Shown: positions 1-8,115 of the stretch, in pieces | Position numbering within the stretch: position 1 is the stretch's first letter | Layout of the letters: every line of letters starts with the position of its first letter | Origin: Streptomyces sp. YIM 98790 | GTDB taxonomy: Bacteria; Actinomycetota; Actinomycetes; Streptomycetales; Streptomycetaceae | DNA length: 32,849 bases | Assembly (NCBI RefSeq): GCF_011421595.1 | Contig: NZ_WTLH01000056.1 | Location: 1 to 32,849 of the forward strand | Reading direction: 5' to 3' | Notes under the pieces: model-generated | Seen by the model: only the letters and a program-made list of their open reading frames with translations | Database searches by the model: none | Told to the model about the DNA's origin: nothing | Position numbers and translations under genes: made by a program

Positions 1-72
1 CGGTGCGGCGGCGGGCTGCGGGGCGGGGCCCGCCGGGCGCGCGGCATGCGGAACGTTCGGGTACGGGGTCAT
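1..72 (-). CDS. Start of a divergent gene, cut by the left edge
   Basis: An ATG on the minus strand (complement of 70-72) is preceded by a near-ideal AGGAGG at 79-84 with a 6-nt spacer. From it 24 codons stay open to the window edge, beginning MTPYPNVPHAARPAG, a Pro/Ala-rich start. The product cannot be recognised from so few residues. The gene is divergent from the LacI regulator at 385, with a LacI-type palindrome between them, so it is a plausible target of that regulator. The alternative is a chance open frame in GC-rich DNA. The strong ribosome site is the main argument for a real gene. Confidence 0.55.
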   Translation of the reverse strand, partial: MTPYPNVPHAARPAGPAPQPAAAP

Positions 73-78
73 GCGAAG

Positions 79-84
79 CCTCCT
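79..84 (-). promoter_or_regulatory. Ribosome binding site deciding the start at 72
   Basis: The plus strand reads CCTCCT, which is AGGAGG on the minus strand, 6 nt before the ATG. It is the strongest Shine-Dalgarno match in this part of the window and the main reason to call a gene running leftwards. Confidence 0.6.
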
Positions 85-269
85 GGTCCGGGGCCGGCGC
101 GGTGCGGGGCGGGGCGGCCCCGGGGGGCCGCGGGAGCTGCCCCTGCCCGCACAGCGGCACGCCCGAGGGCGGTGCACGGCAGACGTGGATGTCATGCATC
201 TGACAAAAACAGCGCGGAGCGGAGCGGCACGGCAGCGGCCCCGCCGGGTGCACGGACCCGGCAGATGCT

Positions 270-287
270 GCCGAAAACCTTTTCGGC
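270..287. promoter_or_regulatory. LacI-type operator palindrome upstream of LacI 1
   Basis: GCCGAAAACCTTTTCGGC has perfect 8-bp arms around a CC centre, the form typical of LacI/GalR-family operators. It lies about 100 bp before the regulator start and 200 bp from the divergent gene, suited to autoregulation and control of that gene. A copy matching 16 of 18 bases lies at 1474-1491, just past the regulator. Binding by LacI 1 is inferred from position. Confidence 0.6.
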
Positions 288-384
288 GACGATAGGAAGC
301 AGCCCGCTCGCCGTCAAGACGTCTGCCGGGCGGATCTATCATGGATTTCCGACCGGGCGGTTCGGCGCATGTGAGGGGGGCCAG

Positions 385-1434
385 GTGGCTGGTGGGCGCA
401 GACGCGCCGCGACCCTCACGGATGTCGCCCGGCGTGCCGGAGTGTCGGTCGCGACCGCTTCCAAGGCCCTGAACAACCTCACCGAGGTGGCACCGGACAC
501 CCGTCGGCGCGTGCTGCGCGCCGCCGAGGAACTGTCCTTCCGGCCGAACGCGCTCGCCCAGGCCCTGCTCTCCGGCCGGACCCGCACGGTGGGACTGCTC
601 ACCGACGAGCTGGGCGGCCGGTTCGCCATCCCGGTGCTGCTGGGCATCGAGGAGACGCTGGCGCACCGGGGAATGTCCGTCCTGCTGTGCGACGCCCGGG
701 GCGACGCCGCCCGCCGCAAGCACTACATCCGTACCCTGCTGACCCGCCAGGTGGACGGCTTCATCGTGCTGGGCGACACCAACGACGTGCTGCCCTCGCT
801 CAGCGCGGAGATCCCGGTGCCCACGGTCTACGCCTACGCCGAGTCGGACGGCCGCGACGATCTGTCGGTACTCGCCGACGACGCCGGCGGCGGCCGGCTG
901 GCGGTGGAGCACCTGCTCACGGCGGGGCGGCGGAGGATCGCCCACATCACCGGCGAGGAGAGCTACCGGGCCGCACGGGAGCGCGCCGGGGGCGCGGCCC
1001 GGGCGCTGGATGCCGCGGGGCTGCCGCTGCTCGGCGGGAAACCGCTGTTCGGACGCTGGACCCGGCAGTGGGGGCGGGAGGCGGCCCGGCGGCTGCTGGC
1101 CGCTCATCCGGACACCGACGCCATCTTCTGCGGCAGCGACCAGGTCGCCAACGGTGTGCTGGAGGCCCTGCACGACAGCGGGCGCCGGGTGCCCGCCGAC
1201 GTGGCGGTGATCGGCTACGACAACTGGGAGATCTTCTCCGCCGACAGCCGTCCGCCGCTGACCACGGTCGATCTGGGCCTGCAGCGGCTCGGGGCCACCG
1301 CCGCCCGGCATCTGCTGGACGCACTGGACGGCATGGGGGTCTCCGGGGTGATCCGGCTGCCGGGACGGCTGGTGGTCCGGGAGTCCACCGTCCCGCCCTC
1401 CGCACCGGACACCCCGGCCGGGCGCCGCCGCTGA
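385..1434 (+). CDS. LacI/GalR-family transcriptional regulator (LacI 1)
   Basis: Predicted 349-residue DNA-binding repressor that senses a sugar or sugar derivative. An N-terminal helix-turn-helix (about residues 10-32, TLTDVARRAGVSVATASKAL) and hinge helix (RPNALAQALLSGRT) are followed by a periplasmic-binding-protein-like sensor domain. The sensor shows GLLTDELGG near its start, AIFCGSDQVANGVLEAL and the family-typical VAVIGYDNWE near the end. The length is normal for LacI proteins. I chose GTG at 385 because GAGGGGGG lies just upstream and the helix-turn-helix begins soon after; the frame stays open back to 46, but that part is a GC-rich artefact. The near-identical palindromes at 270-287 and 1474-1491 suggest autoregulation. 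The ligand cannot be read from the sequence. It is convergent with the large ThuA-dehydrogenase gene. Confidence 0.9.
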   Translation: MAGGRRRAATLTDVARRAGVSVATASKALNNLTEVAPDTRRRVLRAAEELSFRPNALAQALLSGRTRTVGLLTDELGGRFAIPVLLGIEETLAHRGMSVLLCDARGDAARRKHYIRTLLTRQVDGFIVLGDTNDVLPSLSAEIPVPTVYAYAESDGRDDLSVLADDAGGGRLAVEHLLTAGRRRIAHITGEESYRAARERAGGAARALDAAGLPLLGGKPLFGRWTRQWGREAARRLLAAHPDTDAIFCGSDQVANGVLEALHDSGRRVPADVAVIGYDNWEIFSADSRPPLTTVDLGLQRLGATAARHLLDALDGMGVSGVIRLPGRLVVRESTVPPSAPDTPAGRRR

Positions 1435-1473
1435 CCCGTGGCCGGACGGGCTGCGGCGGAACGCGGGAGCCCG

Positions 1474-1491
1474 GCCGAAACCGTTTTCGGC
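1474..1491. promoter_or_regulatory. Second copy of the LacI 1 palindrome, downstream of the gene
   Basis: GCCGAAACCGTTTTCGGC repeats the upstream site 270-287 with two differences and keeps perfect 7-bp arms. It sits 40 bp after the regulator stop, between two convergent genes where no promoter is expected. It could help loop DNA between two bound sites, act as a roadblock, or simply be a hairpin; GGGAGCC and GGCTCCC flank it as a possible outer stem. Confidence 0.45.
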
Positions 1492-1517
1492 TCCCGTCGC
1501 CGCGCCGCGGGAGCAGC

Positions 1518-1562
1518 TCACCGCCCTCCCCGCCGCGCCGGAACGCAGGGGGAGGGCGGTGA
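1518..1562. terminator. Bidirectional terminator hairpin between convergent genes
   Basis: TCACCGCCCTCCCC (1518-1531) is perfectly complementary to GGGGAGGGCGGTGA (1549-1562), giving a 14-bp stem with a 17-nt loop. It lies between the stop of LacI 1 (1434) and the stop of the minus-strand giant gene (1651), so it can serve both directions. There is no U-tract, as is common in high-GC actinobacteria. Confidence 0.8.
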
Positions 1563-1650
1563 TCCCGCCGGCAGGGGCCGCATGGTCCCCGCGGCCGGGC
1601 GGCCGGATGTCCGGGCGGCGGATGTCCGGTGGTGTCCGGCCGGGTGTCCG

Positions 1651-4600
1651 TCAGTCCTGCGCGCGGAGCGCCTCCGCCACGGACAGCAGCAGTTCGCTCA
1701 CCTCCTCGTCCGCCAGGTCCTCGGCGTACCGGCTGAAGCGGTCGAGCTTCTTCGCGGCCTGGGCGGCCTTCCCCCGGTCGCTGTGCTTCCGGGCGTCGGA
1801 GAGGTTCTTGGTCAGCCGGTCGCCGTCCTGCTCACTGATCCGGCTCTCGCCGGCCAGCCGCTCCACGAGGGCGATCGCGCCGTCGTAGTCGGCGACGACA
1901 CGGAACGTCACCCGGGCCTCGGCGGTGTTCTCCGCGACGTCGGTCGCGGTGACCGCCAGCACGTGCTCGCCCGGCCCGAGGACGGCGGGGTCCAGGCGTG
2001 CCGGTGAGGTCACCGGTGTGCCGTCGAGGAGGATCTCCACGCCGGCCATGCCGGAGGTGGCGTCCTCGGCGAGGACGTCCGCCGTGATGATGTCGCCCAG
2101 CCCGACGGCGTCACCGTCCGCCACCCCGTCGAAGGTGACCACGGGCGCCGTGGTGTCGATCCCGTACTCCCCCGCGACGACGGAGGAGACATTGCCGGCC
2201 GCGTCGGTGGCGCGGACCTCCACGGTGTGCTCACCGTCCGCGGACAGCGTGAGGGGCCCGGTGTACCCGGCCCAGGAGCCGCCGTTGACGCGGTACTCGA
2301 CGGACACCGCGCCGTCCCCGTCGTCCTCGGCGGCCGCGGTCACCGTCACCGGGGTGGTCCACCAGCCGTCCGCGCCGGTGGGTGCGGCGGGGTCGGTGGT
2401 GAGGGCGACGGTGGGCGGGGTGGTGTCCGCCTCCGCCGGGCTGTGGCGGAAGTAGTCGAACAGGGCCGGCTTGGCGGCGGTCTGCTCGCCGCCGAGGGCG
2501 AAGATCCCGAAGCGGGGCGTGCCCTCGGCCAGCGCCGGGTTGGTCACCGGCGCCAGCTCCGTCCAGCTCTCGCCGTCCGCGCTGTAGGAGCCGGTGTAGG
2601 TGTCGCCGCTCTTGGTCAGCCGCAGGTGCCAGACGCCCTGGGCGGGTGCCGGGCTGGCGTTGGGAGCGGGCTGCAGGATGACGTCGCCGGCCTCGCCGCG
2701 CAGCTCGATCGCGCGGCTGACGGCCTGGCCGGGGGCGTTGGTGGTCAGATAGTCGAGCTTCACATAGGTGGTGTCGTCGGCGTAGACCATGAGGCCGGCC
2801 TGCTGGTAGCGCTCGTCGAACGCGGAGCCGTCCACCTTGGTCTCGATGGTCCAGTCGCCCTCGGGTGCGGGCTGGAGGACGAAGTTGCGCGGGTCGGTCG
2901 CCGTTCCTTCGTAGATGTCGCCGTCGCTGGTGTCGATGCGCAGGGCACCGTCCGCCATGGACAGCGCGCCGGTGTCGGGCCGGACGATGTGCGACCAGCG
3001 GCAGCCGTCGAGCATGTCGCCGTCGAACGTGTCGGACGGCTCGGGCCGGGTCACGGTGTCGTCCGGGGTGAGGTGGAACCAGTCCACCAGCGCGGTCACG
3101 GGCAGCGCCTCGGCCCGGTTGGTCAGGCCGAACAGTCCGATCCTCGGGTTGTCGATGCCGGCCAGGCTCTTGGTCTGGGGCATGGCGGTGAAGGTGGTGC
3201 CGTCGGCGCTGTAGAAGGCGCGCAGGTCGGTCCCGTCGCTGGTGAAGCGGACCGAGAAGGTGTCGGGGAAGTCGGCCCCGAGCGAAGCGGTGTTGCTGTC
3301 GCCGACCTCGTTGGGGCTGCCGTCCTCCTCACGGATGAACTGGAAGATGCGGTTGGCCGCCGAGGGCTCCCCGGTGGAGCGGCCCTGGATGACCATCTTG
3401 GCGTAGTTGTCGTCGTCGCCGTAGACGATGAGGCCGGCCTGCTGGTAGGCGAGGCGCGCCGGGAGGGTGACCCGGGCGGTGGCCTCCCAGGGGCCGTCGG
3501 GCAGATCCTGGAGCACGATGTTGGGCGTGCCGGAGTTGCCGGTGCCGTAGATGTCGGTGGCGGTCAGCGGCAGGACCAGGTGGCCGTCGCGCACGGCGAT
3601 GTCCTGGTTCTCCCGGATCACGTCGGTCCACCGGTCGCGGTCCAGTTCGGTGCCGTCGAACCCGTCGGATCTGCCGGACAGGCAGAGCTGGAGGTCGTTC
3701 GGTGCGGCGACGTCGATGACGACGCTCTGCGAGGAGCGCGCGCCGCGTTCGTCGGTCACGGTGACGCGTGCGGTGTAGTTCCCCGCCCTGGTGTAGGTGT
3801 GGGTGGCGGCCGGGCCGGTGGCGGTGGAGCCGTCTCCGAAGGTCCAGGCGTACTCCAGGGCGTCGCCCTCGGGGTCGGTCGCCTCGGCGGTGAAGTCCAC
3901 CTCCAGGGGTGCGGTGCCGCTGACCGGGTCGGCGGTCACACCGACCCGGGGGCGCTGGTTCTCGGTGACGCCGCGGCCGGTGAACTCCACCCAGTTGACG
4001 TTGAGCTGCCCGGTGGTCTTGACGAAGTACAGCGGCCCGCTGACGGTGGCGCTCGCGCCGCTCACCGGTGCGGTGAAGTCGCCGTAGACCTGCCAGTCAC
4101 CGGTGGCCGCGACATCGATGGTGGCCACGGTGGGGCCGGTGTCGGGGTCGCCGGTGCGGACCTCGACGGTGGCGCCGGCGGTCGGGGAGGCGGCGCGCAG
4201 CCCGATCTCCTCGATGCCGGTCAGGTTGGCCGGATTCCAGGCCCACCAGTCGCCGTCCTCGATGTAGCCGATGTTCTGGCCGCCGCCGGCGGTGTCGCCG
4301 GTGGTCTCCCGTACCACGCCGGGGTCGCCGCCGGCGGTGGAGGAGGCCAGCCGGCCGGTGGTGTCGAAGTGCTCCGCCTCGCGGTGCTTGGGCTGGAGGA
4401 CCAGCACCTCCTGGCTGGTCAGCGGGGGCGCGTCGCCGTTGCCCTGGTCGGTGTAGGTGACGGTGACGGTGCCGAAGATGTTGGCGCCGATGTGTCCCTC
4501 GTCGCCGGGCAGCGGGAAGCTCCCGGAGCAGCCGTGGTACTGCTCATAGCCGTGGGAGTGCTCGTCGTGGCCGAGGCCCGGCTGCACGACGACATCCTGG

Positions 4601-7086
4601 CAGTCGACCGGGCCGCCGTCGGGGTCGGTCACCGACACCTCGTAGGCGATGGTGTCGCCGAACTCGAAGAACCCGCCGTTGACCGGGGCGGTGACCTCGA
4701 TCTCCGGAGCGGTGTTGCCGGCCGTGATGTCCAGGTTGGACACGGCGCTGCGGCCTTCGGAGTCGGTGACGGTCAGCCGCGCGGTGAAGCGGCCGGCCTC
4801 GGTGTAGGTGTGGACGGGGGACGGGTCGGTGCTGTCCTGGGTGCCGTCGCCGTCGAAGTCCCAGGAGTAGGTGACCGGCTGCCCGTCGGGGTCGTGGGAC
4901 CCGGTGGAGTCGAACTCGACCTCCAGCGGGAGGGGCCCGGAGGTGCGGCTGGCGGTGAACTGGGCGACGGGGGCGCGGTTGCCCTGGACGTAGTCGACCC
5001 GGTAGACGCCGGAGTCGGCGTTGTTGCCGCCGAAGCCGCTGCCCCACTCGATGACGTAGAGCGCGCCGTCCGGTCCGAACTGCAGGGCGTGCGGACGGAG
5101 GAAGTCCATGCCCTGGAGCATCCGGGAGACGTCGGCGACGCCGGTGCGCGCCTCGTCGGGCTGGATGGAGAACATCCGGCCGTCGTTCCAGTCGCCGAGG
5201 ACCGCCTTGCCGTCGAAGTACGCCGGCCACTTGCGGCCGGACTCCAGGTCGGGGTCGTAGGCGTAGGCACCGCTGGTCATCGGGGCGCCGCTGCCGCCGA
5301 CCTCCGGCACGCCGGTGTGGGACTTGCCCATCCACAGCTCGGCCGGGATGGCGGGCGGAAGGTCTCTGATGCCGGTGTTGTTCGGGGAGTCGTTGACCGG
5401 CGCGGCGCAGTTGTACGCCTGGCCGGAGGTGCCGGTGGCGAAGTCGTAGTCGATGTACGGGGTGTTGTCGCCGACGCAGTAGGGCCAGCCGTAGAAGCCG
5501 GGCTCGTCGACGATGTTCCACTCGACGCGGCCGTCGGGTCCGCGGTCGGGGTTGGTGCTTCCGGCGTCCGGGCCGTAGTCGGCGACGTAGAGCCGGTCGG
5601 TCCTGGGGTCGATGCCGATCCGGAAGGGGTTGCGGAAGCCCATGGCGTAGATCTCGGGCCGGGTGTCCGCGGTGCCCGGCGCGAAGAGGTTGCCCTCGGG
5701 GACGGTGTAGCCGCCGTCCGGCTGCGGGGTGATGCGCAGGATCTTGCCGCCGAGCGAGTTGCTGTTCGCCGAGGTGCGCTGGGCGTCCCAGGCGGCCCGT
5801 CCGGGGCGCTCGTCCACCGGTGTGAAGCCGTCGGAGGCGAACGGGTTGGTGTTGTCGCCGGTGGTGATGTACAGGTCGCCGCGGGAGTCGAACTCCAGGG
5901 CGCCGCCCGCGTGGCAGCACTCCTGCCGCTGGACGTCGATCTCCAGCAGGACCTGCTCACTGGTGAGGCTCAGGCTGTCACCGTTGACGGTGAAGCGGGA
6001 GACGCGGTCCACCGGCCGGCTGCCGGTCGGCGAGTAGTACAGGTACAGCCAGCCGTTCTCCGTGAAGTCCGGGTCCAGGGCCAGGCCCAGCAGCCCGAAC
6101 TCCTGCCCGGTGTACACCGGGACGGTGCCGGCCGTGACGACCGTGCCGTCGGTGCGCACCACACGCACCGCGCCGTTGCGGTCGATGTAGAAGACCCGGC
6201 CGTCGTCGGCGACGGCCAGTTCCATCGGGTTGCTGGTGTTGTCGTCCAGCACGACCTTCTCGAAGCTCTCGGTCAGCGACGCGCCGCAGTCGGACGGCAC
6301 CACTCCGGCGGCCGAGCGGATGCCGCCCAGCAGGTGCTCCAGGAACAGCGGGTCGGAGAAGGACGCGGCGTCATGTCCCATGCCGGTGTACCAGGAGCGG
6401 CCGCCGTCGTAGATCTGGCACCAGGCGATGGGGTGTTCGGCGCCCATCTGGCCGCCGGAGTAGCTGCCCTCGTCGAGGGACGCCAGAACGTGCACATTGC
6501 CGCGCGGGTTGGTGCGGTAGTCGTACCACTCGTCCGTGCGGTTCCACAGCACGGGCAGGCCGGCGGTGGAGGGGTGCGCGGGGTCCTCGACCTTCACGGT
6601 GGCCGGCTGCGGCGCCGGGTGGCCGGCGAAGTAGGCCCCGACCAGCTCGCCGTACCACGGCCAGTTGTACTCGGTGTCGGAGGCGGCGTGCACGCCCGCG
6701 TAGCCGCCGCCCGCGCGGATGTACCGCTCGAACGCGGCCTGCTGGCTGTCGTTGAGCACATCCCCGGTGGTCGACAGCCAGATGACCACCTCGTACTGGG
6801 CGAGGTCCTGGTCGTTGAAGACGGCCGCGTCCTCGGTGGCCGTCACCTCGAAGCCGTGTTCCGCGCCCAGCGCCTGGATCGCCGCGACACCGGACTCGAT
6901 GGAGCCGTGCCGGAACGCCGCGGTCTTGCTGAACACCAGCGCGTGAAACGTTTCTTCACCGTGTCCGGGATGGGCGGCCGCCAGCCCCGGTGCCAGCAGC
7001 ACGGCCAGGGCGGCCAGCACGGCGACGACTGGACGCATCACCGTTCTTCGGTAGGGCGGACGGGTATGGCGTGTTGCCTTTTTCAT
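1651..7086 (-). CDS. Giant secreted ThuA / sugar-dehydrogenase multidomain protein
   Basis: Predicted 1811-residue exported protein. Visible modules in order: signal peptide (1-38, ending AALAVLLAPGLAAA); ThuA domain (about 47-258); glucose/sorbosone-dehydrogenase-type propeller (about 275-700, with NPMELAVADDG, GGALEFDSRGDLYITTGDNT, GFRNPFRIGIDP); PKD domain (705-790, YSWDFDGDG); an Ig-like stretch; CBM6 (about 900-1030, IGYIEDGDWWAW); second PKD (1035-1125); two concanavalin-like domains (about 1135-1530); two Ig-like domains; and a C-terminal helical domain resembling FIMAH (about 1735-1811). ThuA-propeller fusions suggest oxidation or processing of sugars outside the cell, with CBM6 and the beta-domains binding polysaccharide. 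The start is ATG 7086 with GGAG upstream; ATG 7164 lacks a ribosome site. It follows the small ThuA gene by 141 nt, possibly as an operon. The exact substrate is unknown. Confidence 0.88.
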   Translation of the reverse strand: MKKATRHTRPPYRRTVMRPVVAVLAALAVLLAPGLAAAHPGHGEETFHALVFSKTAAFRHGSIESGVAAIQALGAEHGFEVTATEDAAVFNDQDLAQYEVVIWLSTTGDVLNDSQQAAFERYIRAGGGYAGVHAASDTEYNWPWYGELVGAYFAGHPAPQPATVKVEDPAHPSTAGLPVLWNRTDEWYDYRTNPRGNVHVLASLDEGSYSGGQMGAEHPIAWCQIYDGGRSWYTGMGHDAASFSDPLFLEHLLGGIRSAAGVVPSDCGASLTESFEKVVLDDNTSNPMELAVADDGRVFYIDRNGAVRVVRTDGTVVTAGTVPVYTGQEFGLLGLALDPDFTENGWLYLYYSPTGSRPVDRVSRFTVNGDSLSLTSEQVLLEIDVQRQECCHAGGALEFDSRGDLYITTGDNTNPFASDGFTPVDERPGRAAWDAQRTSANSNSLGGKILRITPQPDGGYTVPEGNLFAPGTADTRPEIYAMGFRNPFRIGIDPRTDRLYVADYGPDAGSTNPDRGPDGRVEWNIVDEPGFYGWPYCVGDNTPYIDYDFATGTSGQAYNCAAPVNDSPNNTGIRDLPPAIPAELWMGKSHTGVPEVGGSGAPMTSGAYAYDPDLESGRKWPAYFDGKAVLGDWNDGRMFSIQPDEARTGVADVSRMLQGMDFLRPHALQFGPDGALYVIEWGSGFGGNNADSGVYRVDYVQGNRAPVAQFTASRTSGPLPLEVEFDSTGSHDPDGQPVTYSWDFDGDGTQDSTDPSPVHTYTEAGRFTARLTVTDSEGRSAVSNLDITAGNTAPEIEVTAPVNGGFFEFGDTIAYEVSVTDPDGGPVDCQDVVVQPGLGHDEHSHGYEQYHGCSGSFPLPGDEGHIGANIFGTVTVTYTDQGNGDAPPLTSQEVLVLQPKHREAEHFDTTGRLASSTAGGDPGVVRETTGDTAGGGQNIGYIEDGDWWAWNPANLTGIEEIGLRAASPTAGATVEVRTGDPDTGPTVATIDVAATGDWQVYGDFTAPVSGASATVSGPLYFVKTTGQLNVNWVEFTGRGVTENQRPRVGVTADPVSGTAPLEVDFTAEATDPEGDALEYAWTFGDGSTATGPAATHTYTRAGNYTARVTVTDERGARSSQSVVIDVAAPNDLQLCLSGRSDGFDGTELDRDRWTDVIRENQDIAVRDGHLVLPLTATDIYGTGNSGTPNIVLQDLPDGPWEATARVTLPARLAYQQAGLIVYGDDDNYAKMVIQGRSTGEPSAANRIFQFIREEDGSPNEVGDSNTASLGADFPDTFSVRFTSDGTDLRAFYSADGTTFTAMPQTKSLAGIDNPRIGLFGLTNRAEALPVTALVDWFHLTPDDTVTRPEPSDTFDGDMLDGCRWSHIVRPDTGALSMADGALRIDTSDGDIYEGTATDPRNFVLQPAPEGDWTIETKVDGSAFDERYQQAGLMVYADDTTYVKLDYLTTNAPGQAVSRAIELRGEAGDVILQPAPNASPAPAQGVWHLRLTKSGDTYTGSYSADGESWTELAPVTNPALAEGTPRFGIFALGGEQTAAKPALFDYFRHSPAEADTTPPTVALTTDPAAPTGADGWWTTPVTVTAAAEDDGDGAVSVEYRVNGGSWAGYTGPLTLSADGEHTVEVRATDAAGNVSSVVAGEYGIDTTAPVVTFDGVADGDAVGLGDIITADVLAEDATSGMAGVEILLDGTPVTSPARLDPAVLGPGEHVLAVTATDVAENTAEARVTFRVVADYDGAIALVERLAGESRISEQDGDRLTKNLSDARKHSDRGKAAQAAKKLDRFSRYAEDLADEEVSELLLSVAEALRAQD
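6945..6954. promoter_or_regulatory. Operator-like palindrome inside the giant ThuA gene
   Basis: GAAACGTTTC is a perfect 10-bp palindrome, nested in GTGAA-N7-TTCAC, about 135 bp inside the coding region (codons for ETFHAL). It resembles LacI/CcpA-class operators. It may be chance coding sequence, but AT-rich palindromes are rare in this DNA and an intragenic downstream operator is possible. Confidence 0.3.
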
Positions 7087-7227
7087 CAGGTGCTCTCCAC
7101 TGCGTGGTCTGGGTGGTGCGCTCTGCTCGTCCGGGCGGATGCGTGGTCGTGGGTGTCCGGGCACGGGTCCGGATGTCCCGTTTCCGGTGTCATGGGCGGG
7201 TGCGGCGTGCCGGGCCGCCGGGGCTCC

Positions 7228-7887
7228 TCAGCGGCTCGCCCACAGCAGGCCACGCTCGGTGAGCGTGCGCACCTCGGGTATGCGGAAGTCGTCCGGGCCG
7301 TGGCCGATCGTGGAGACGAAGACGCGGCCCTTGCCCCATGTCCTGGTCCATACCGTGGGGATGTCCGCGGGCCGGGTCCGGGTCTCGTCGGCGTCGACGG
7401 TGACGGTCGCCAGCACGTCGTTCAGCGGGTCGCTCAGCGTCCAGTACGGCTCGGTGCCGATCTCGAAGTCGCCGAGCCCGGCGATGACCGGGTGGGCGGC
7501 ATGGTCTGCGGAGAGCAGGACCCGGTGGCGGCCCGGGTTGGGCGGGGTGGTGAGGAACTGGCCGCCCGTCAGCAGCTGGTAGTCCAGGCTGCCGCGGAAG
7601 GCGTCAACGATGCCGCCGTGCCAGCCGGCCAGGCCGGTGCCGGACCTGACGGCCGCGATGAGGCCGGCGGCCTCCCGCCGGGTGATGTCACCGCCCGTCC
7701 AGCACTGCACGATCAGGTCGGTCTCCGCGAGGAGTTCCTCCTCCTCGTACACCTCCAGGCAGTCCTCGATCAGGACCCGGAAGCCGTGCCGTTCGAGGAA
7801 GGGGATGAAGAGATCGGTGGTCTCCTCGGGGTGGTGGCCGTCCCAGCCTCCCCGCACCACCATCGCCTGCCGCTGGCCAGAGGTCAC
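7228..7887 (-). CDS. Small ThuA-domain protein (ThuA 2)
   Basis: Predicted 219-residue cytoplasmic protein formed almost entirely by a ThuA domain, a class-I glutamine-amidotransferase-like fold linked to trehalose and sugar utilisation. Supporting motifs are the opening VVRGGWDGHHPEET, IVQCWTGGDI, GLAGWHGGI in the middle and GKGRVFVSTIGHGPDDF near the end. The start is GTG 7887, which has GAGGAG 9 nt upstream; an in-frame ATG at 8010 lies upstream of the likely promoter and is rejected. The biochemical activity of ThuA proteins is not settled; rhizobial ThuA acts with ThuB in making 3-keto disaccharides. A consensus-like promoter and a CGAAA-AG-TTTCG operator precede the gene, and the giant ThuA-dehydrogenase gene follows on the same strand. 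It is not closely similar to the ThuA protein at 9420. Confidence 0.87.
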   Translation of the reverse strand: MTSGQRQAMVVRGGWDGHHPEETTDLFIPFLERHGFRVLIEDCLEVYEEEELLAETDLIVQCWTGGDITRREAAGLIAAVRSGTGLAGWHGGIVDAFRGSLDYQLLTGGQFLTTPPNPGRHRVLLSADHAAHPVIAGLGDFEIGTEPYWTLSDPLNDVLATVTVDADETRTRPADIPTVWTRTWGKGRVFVSTIGHGPDDFRIPEVRTLTERGLLWASR

Positions 7888-7932
7888 GGACTTCAGCTCC
7901 TCTCGTGATGGCGGGGCAGCCAGAACTCCGGT

Positions 7933-7944
7933 CGAAAAGTTTCG
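7933..7944. promoter_or_regulatory. CGAAA-AG-TTTCG operator before ThuA 2
   Basis: CGAAAAGTTTCG has 5-bp inverted arms around AG. It lies just downstream of the predicted -10 box of the ThuA 2 promoter and 46 bp before the GTG start, a classic repressor position. Related sites occur at 9255-9264 and 9359-9370 around LacI 2, which is the likely binder. Confidence 0.6.
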
Positions 7945-7955
7945 CAACAACCGGG

Positions 7956-7985
7956 AGGGTAGGAACGCACCAGTCGCACCGTCAA
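7956..7985 (-). promoter_or_regulatory. Predicted promoter of the ThuA 2 unit
   Basis: On the minus strand TTGACG (7985-7980) is followed after 18 nt by TACCCT (7961-7956), a good match to the housekeeping sigma consensus of Streptomyces (TTGACN, TANNNT). The operator-like palindrome at 7933-7944 covers the expected transcription start. The promoter may serve both ThuA 2 and the giant gene behind it. Confidence 0.6.
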
Positions 7986-8059
7986 GGCTTAGGACAGAAC
8001 GGACCCGCACAGCCCTGATCCGGCGCAGGGCCCCGGCGGGGAACCGGGCACAGAGAGAA

Positions 8060-8090
8060 GGCCCGGGGCCTCGGCGGGAGGCTCCGGGCC
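8060..8090 (-). terminator. Terminator hairpin after LacI 2
   Basis: A 13-bp stem (8060-8072 with 8078-8090, one G-U pair) and a 5-nt loop lie 26 nt past the stop of LacI 2 on the minus strand. It separates the regulator from the ThuA 2 promoter, so ThuA 2 is probably its own transcription unit. Confidence 0.7.
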
Positions 8091-8115
8091 GGTCGTCACC
8101 GGCGGGCGGCGGCGG

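Larger units (their letters stand above)
73..384. other. Divergent intergenic region with regulatory sites
   Basis: These 312 bases separate the leftward gene from LacI regulator 1 and hold no convincing gene of their own. The open frame reaching back to 46 in the regulator's frame has no regulator-like residues before about 385. Visible signals are the LacI-type palindrome at 270-287 and an ATGCAT-centred imperfect inverted repeat near 191-204 (GTCATGCATCTGAC). The latter lies beside a run of A, the only AT-richer spot, and may be part of the leftward promoter. No clear -35/-10 pair could be fixed. Confidence 0.5.

Noticed and set aside
46..384. N-terminal extension of LacI 1 to an ATG at 46
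   Set aside because: The extra residues are Arg/Gly/Ala-rich, have no regulator similarity and would cover the operator; GTG 385 has a good ribosome site right before the helix-turn-helix.
2227..7908. Very long plus-strand open frame opposite the giant ThuA gene
   Set aside because: It is antisense to a clearly domain-rich protein and consists of Val/Gly/Ala-rich noise caused by C-ending codons on the other strand.
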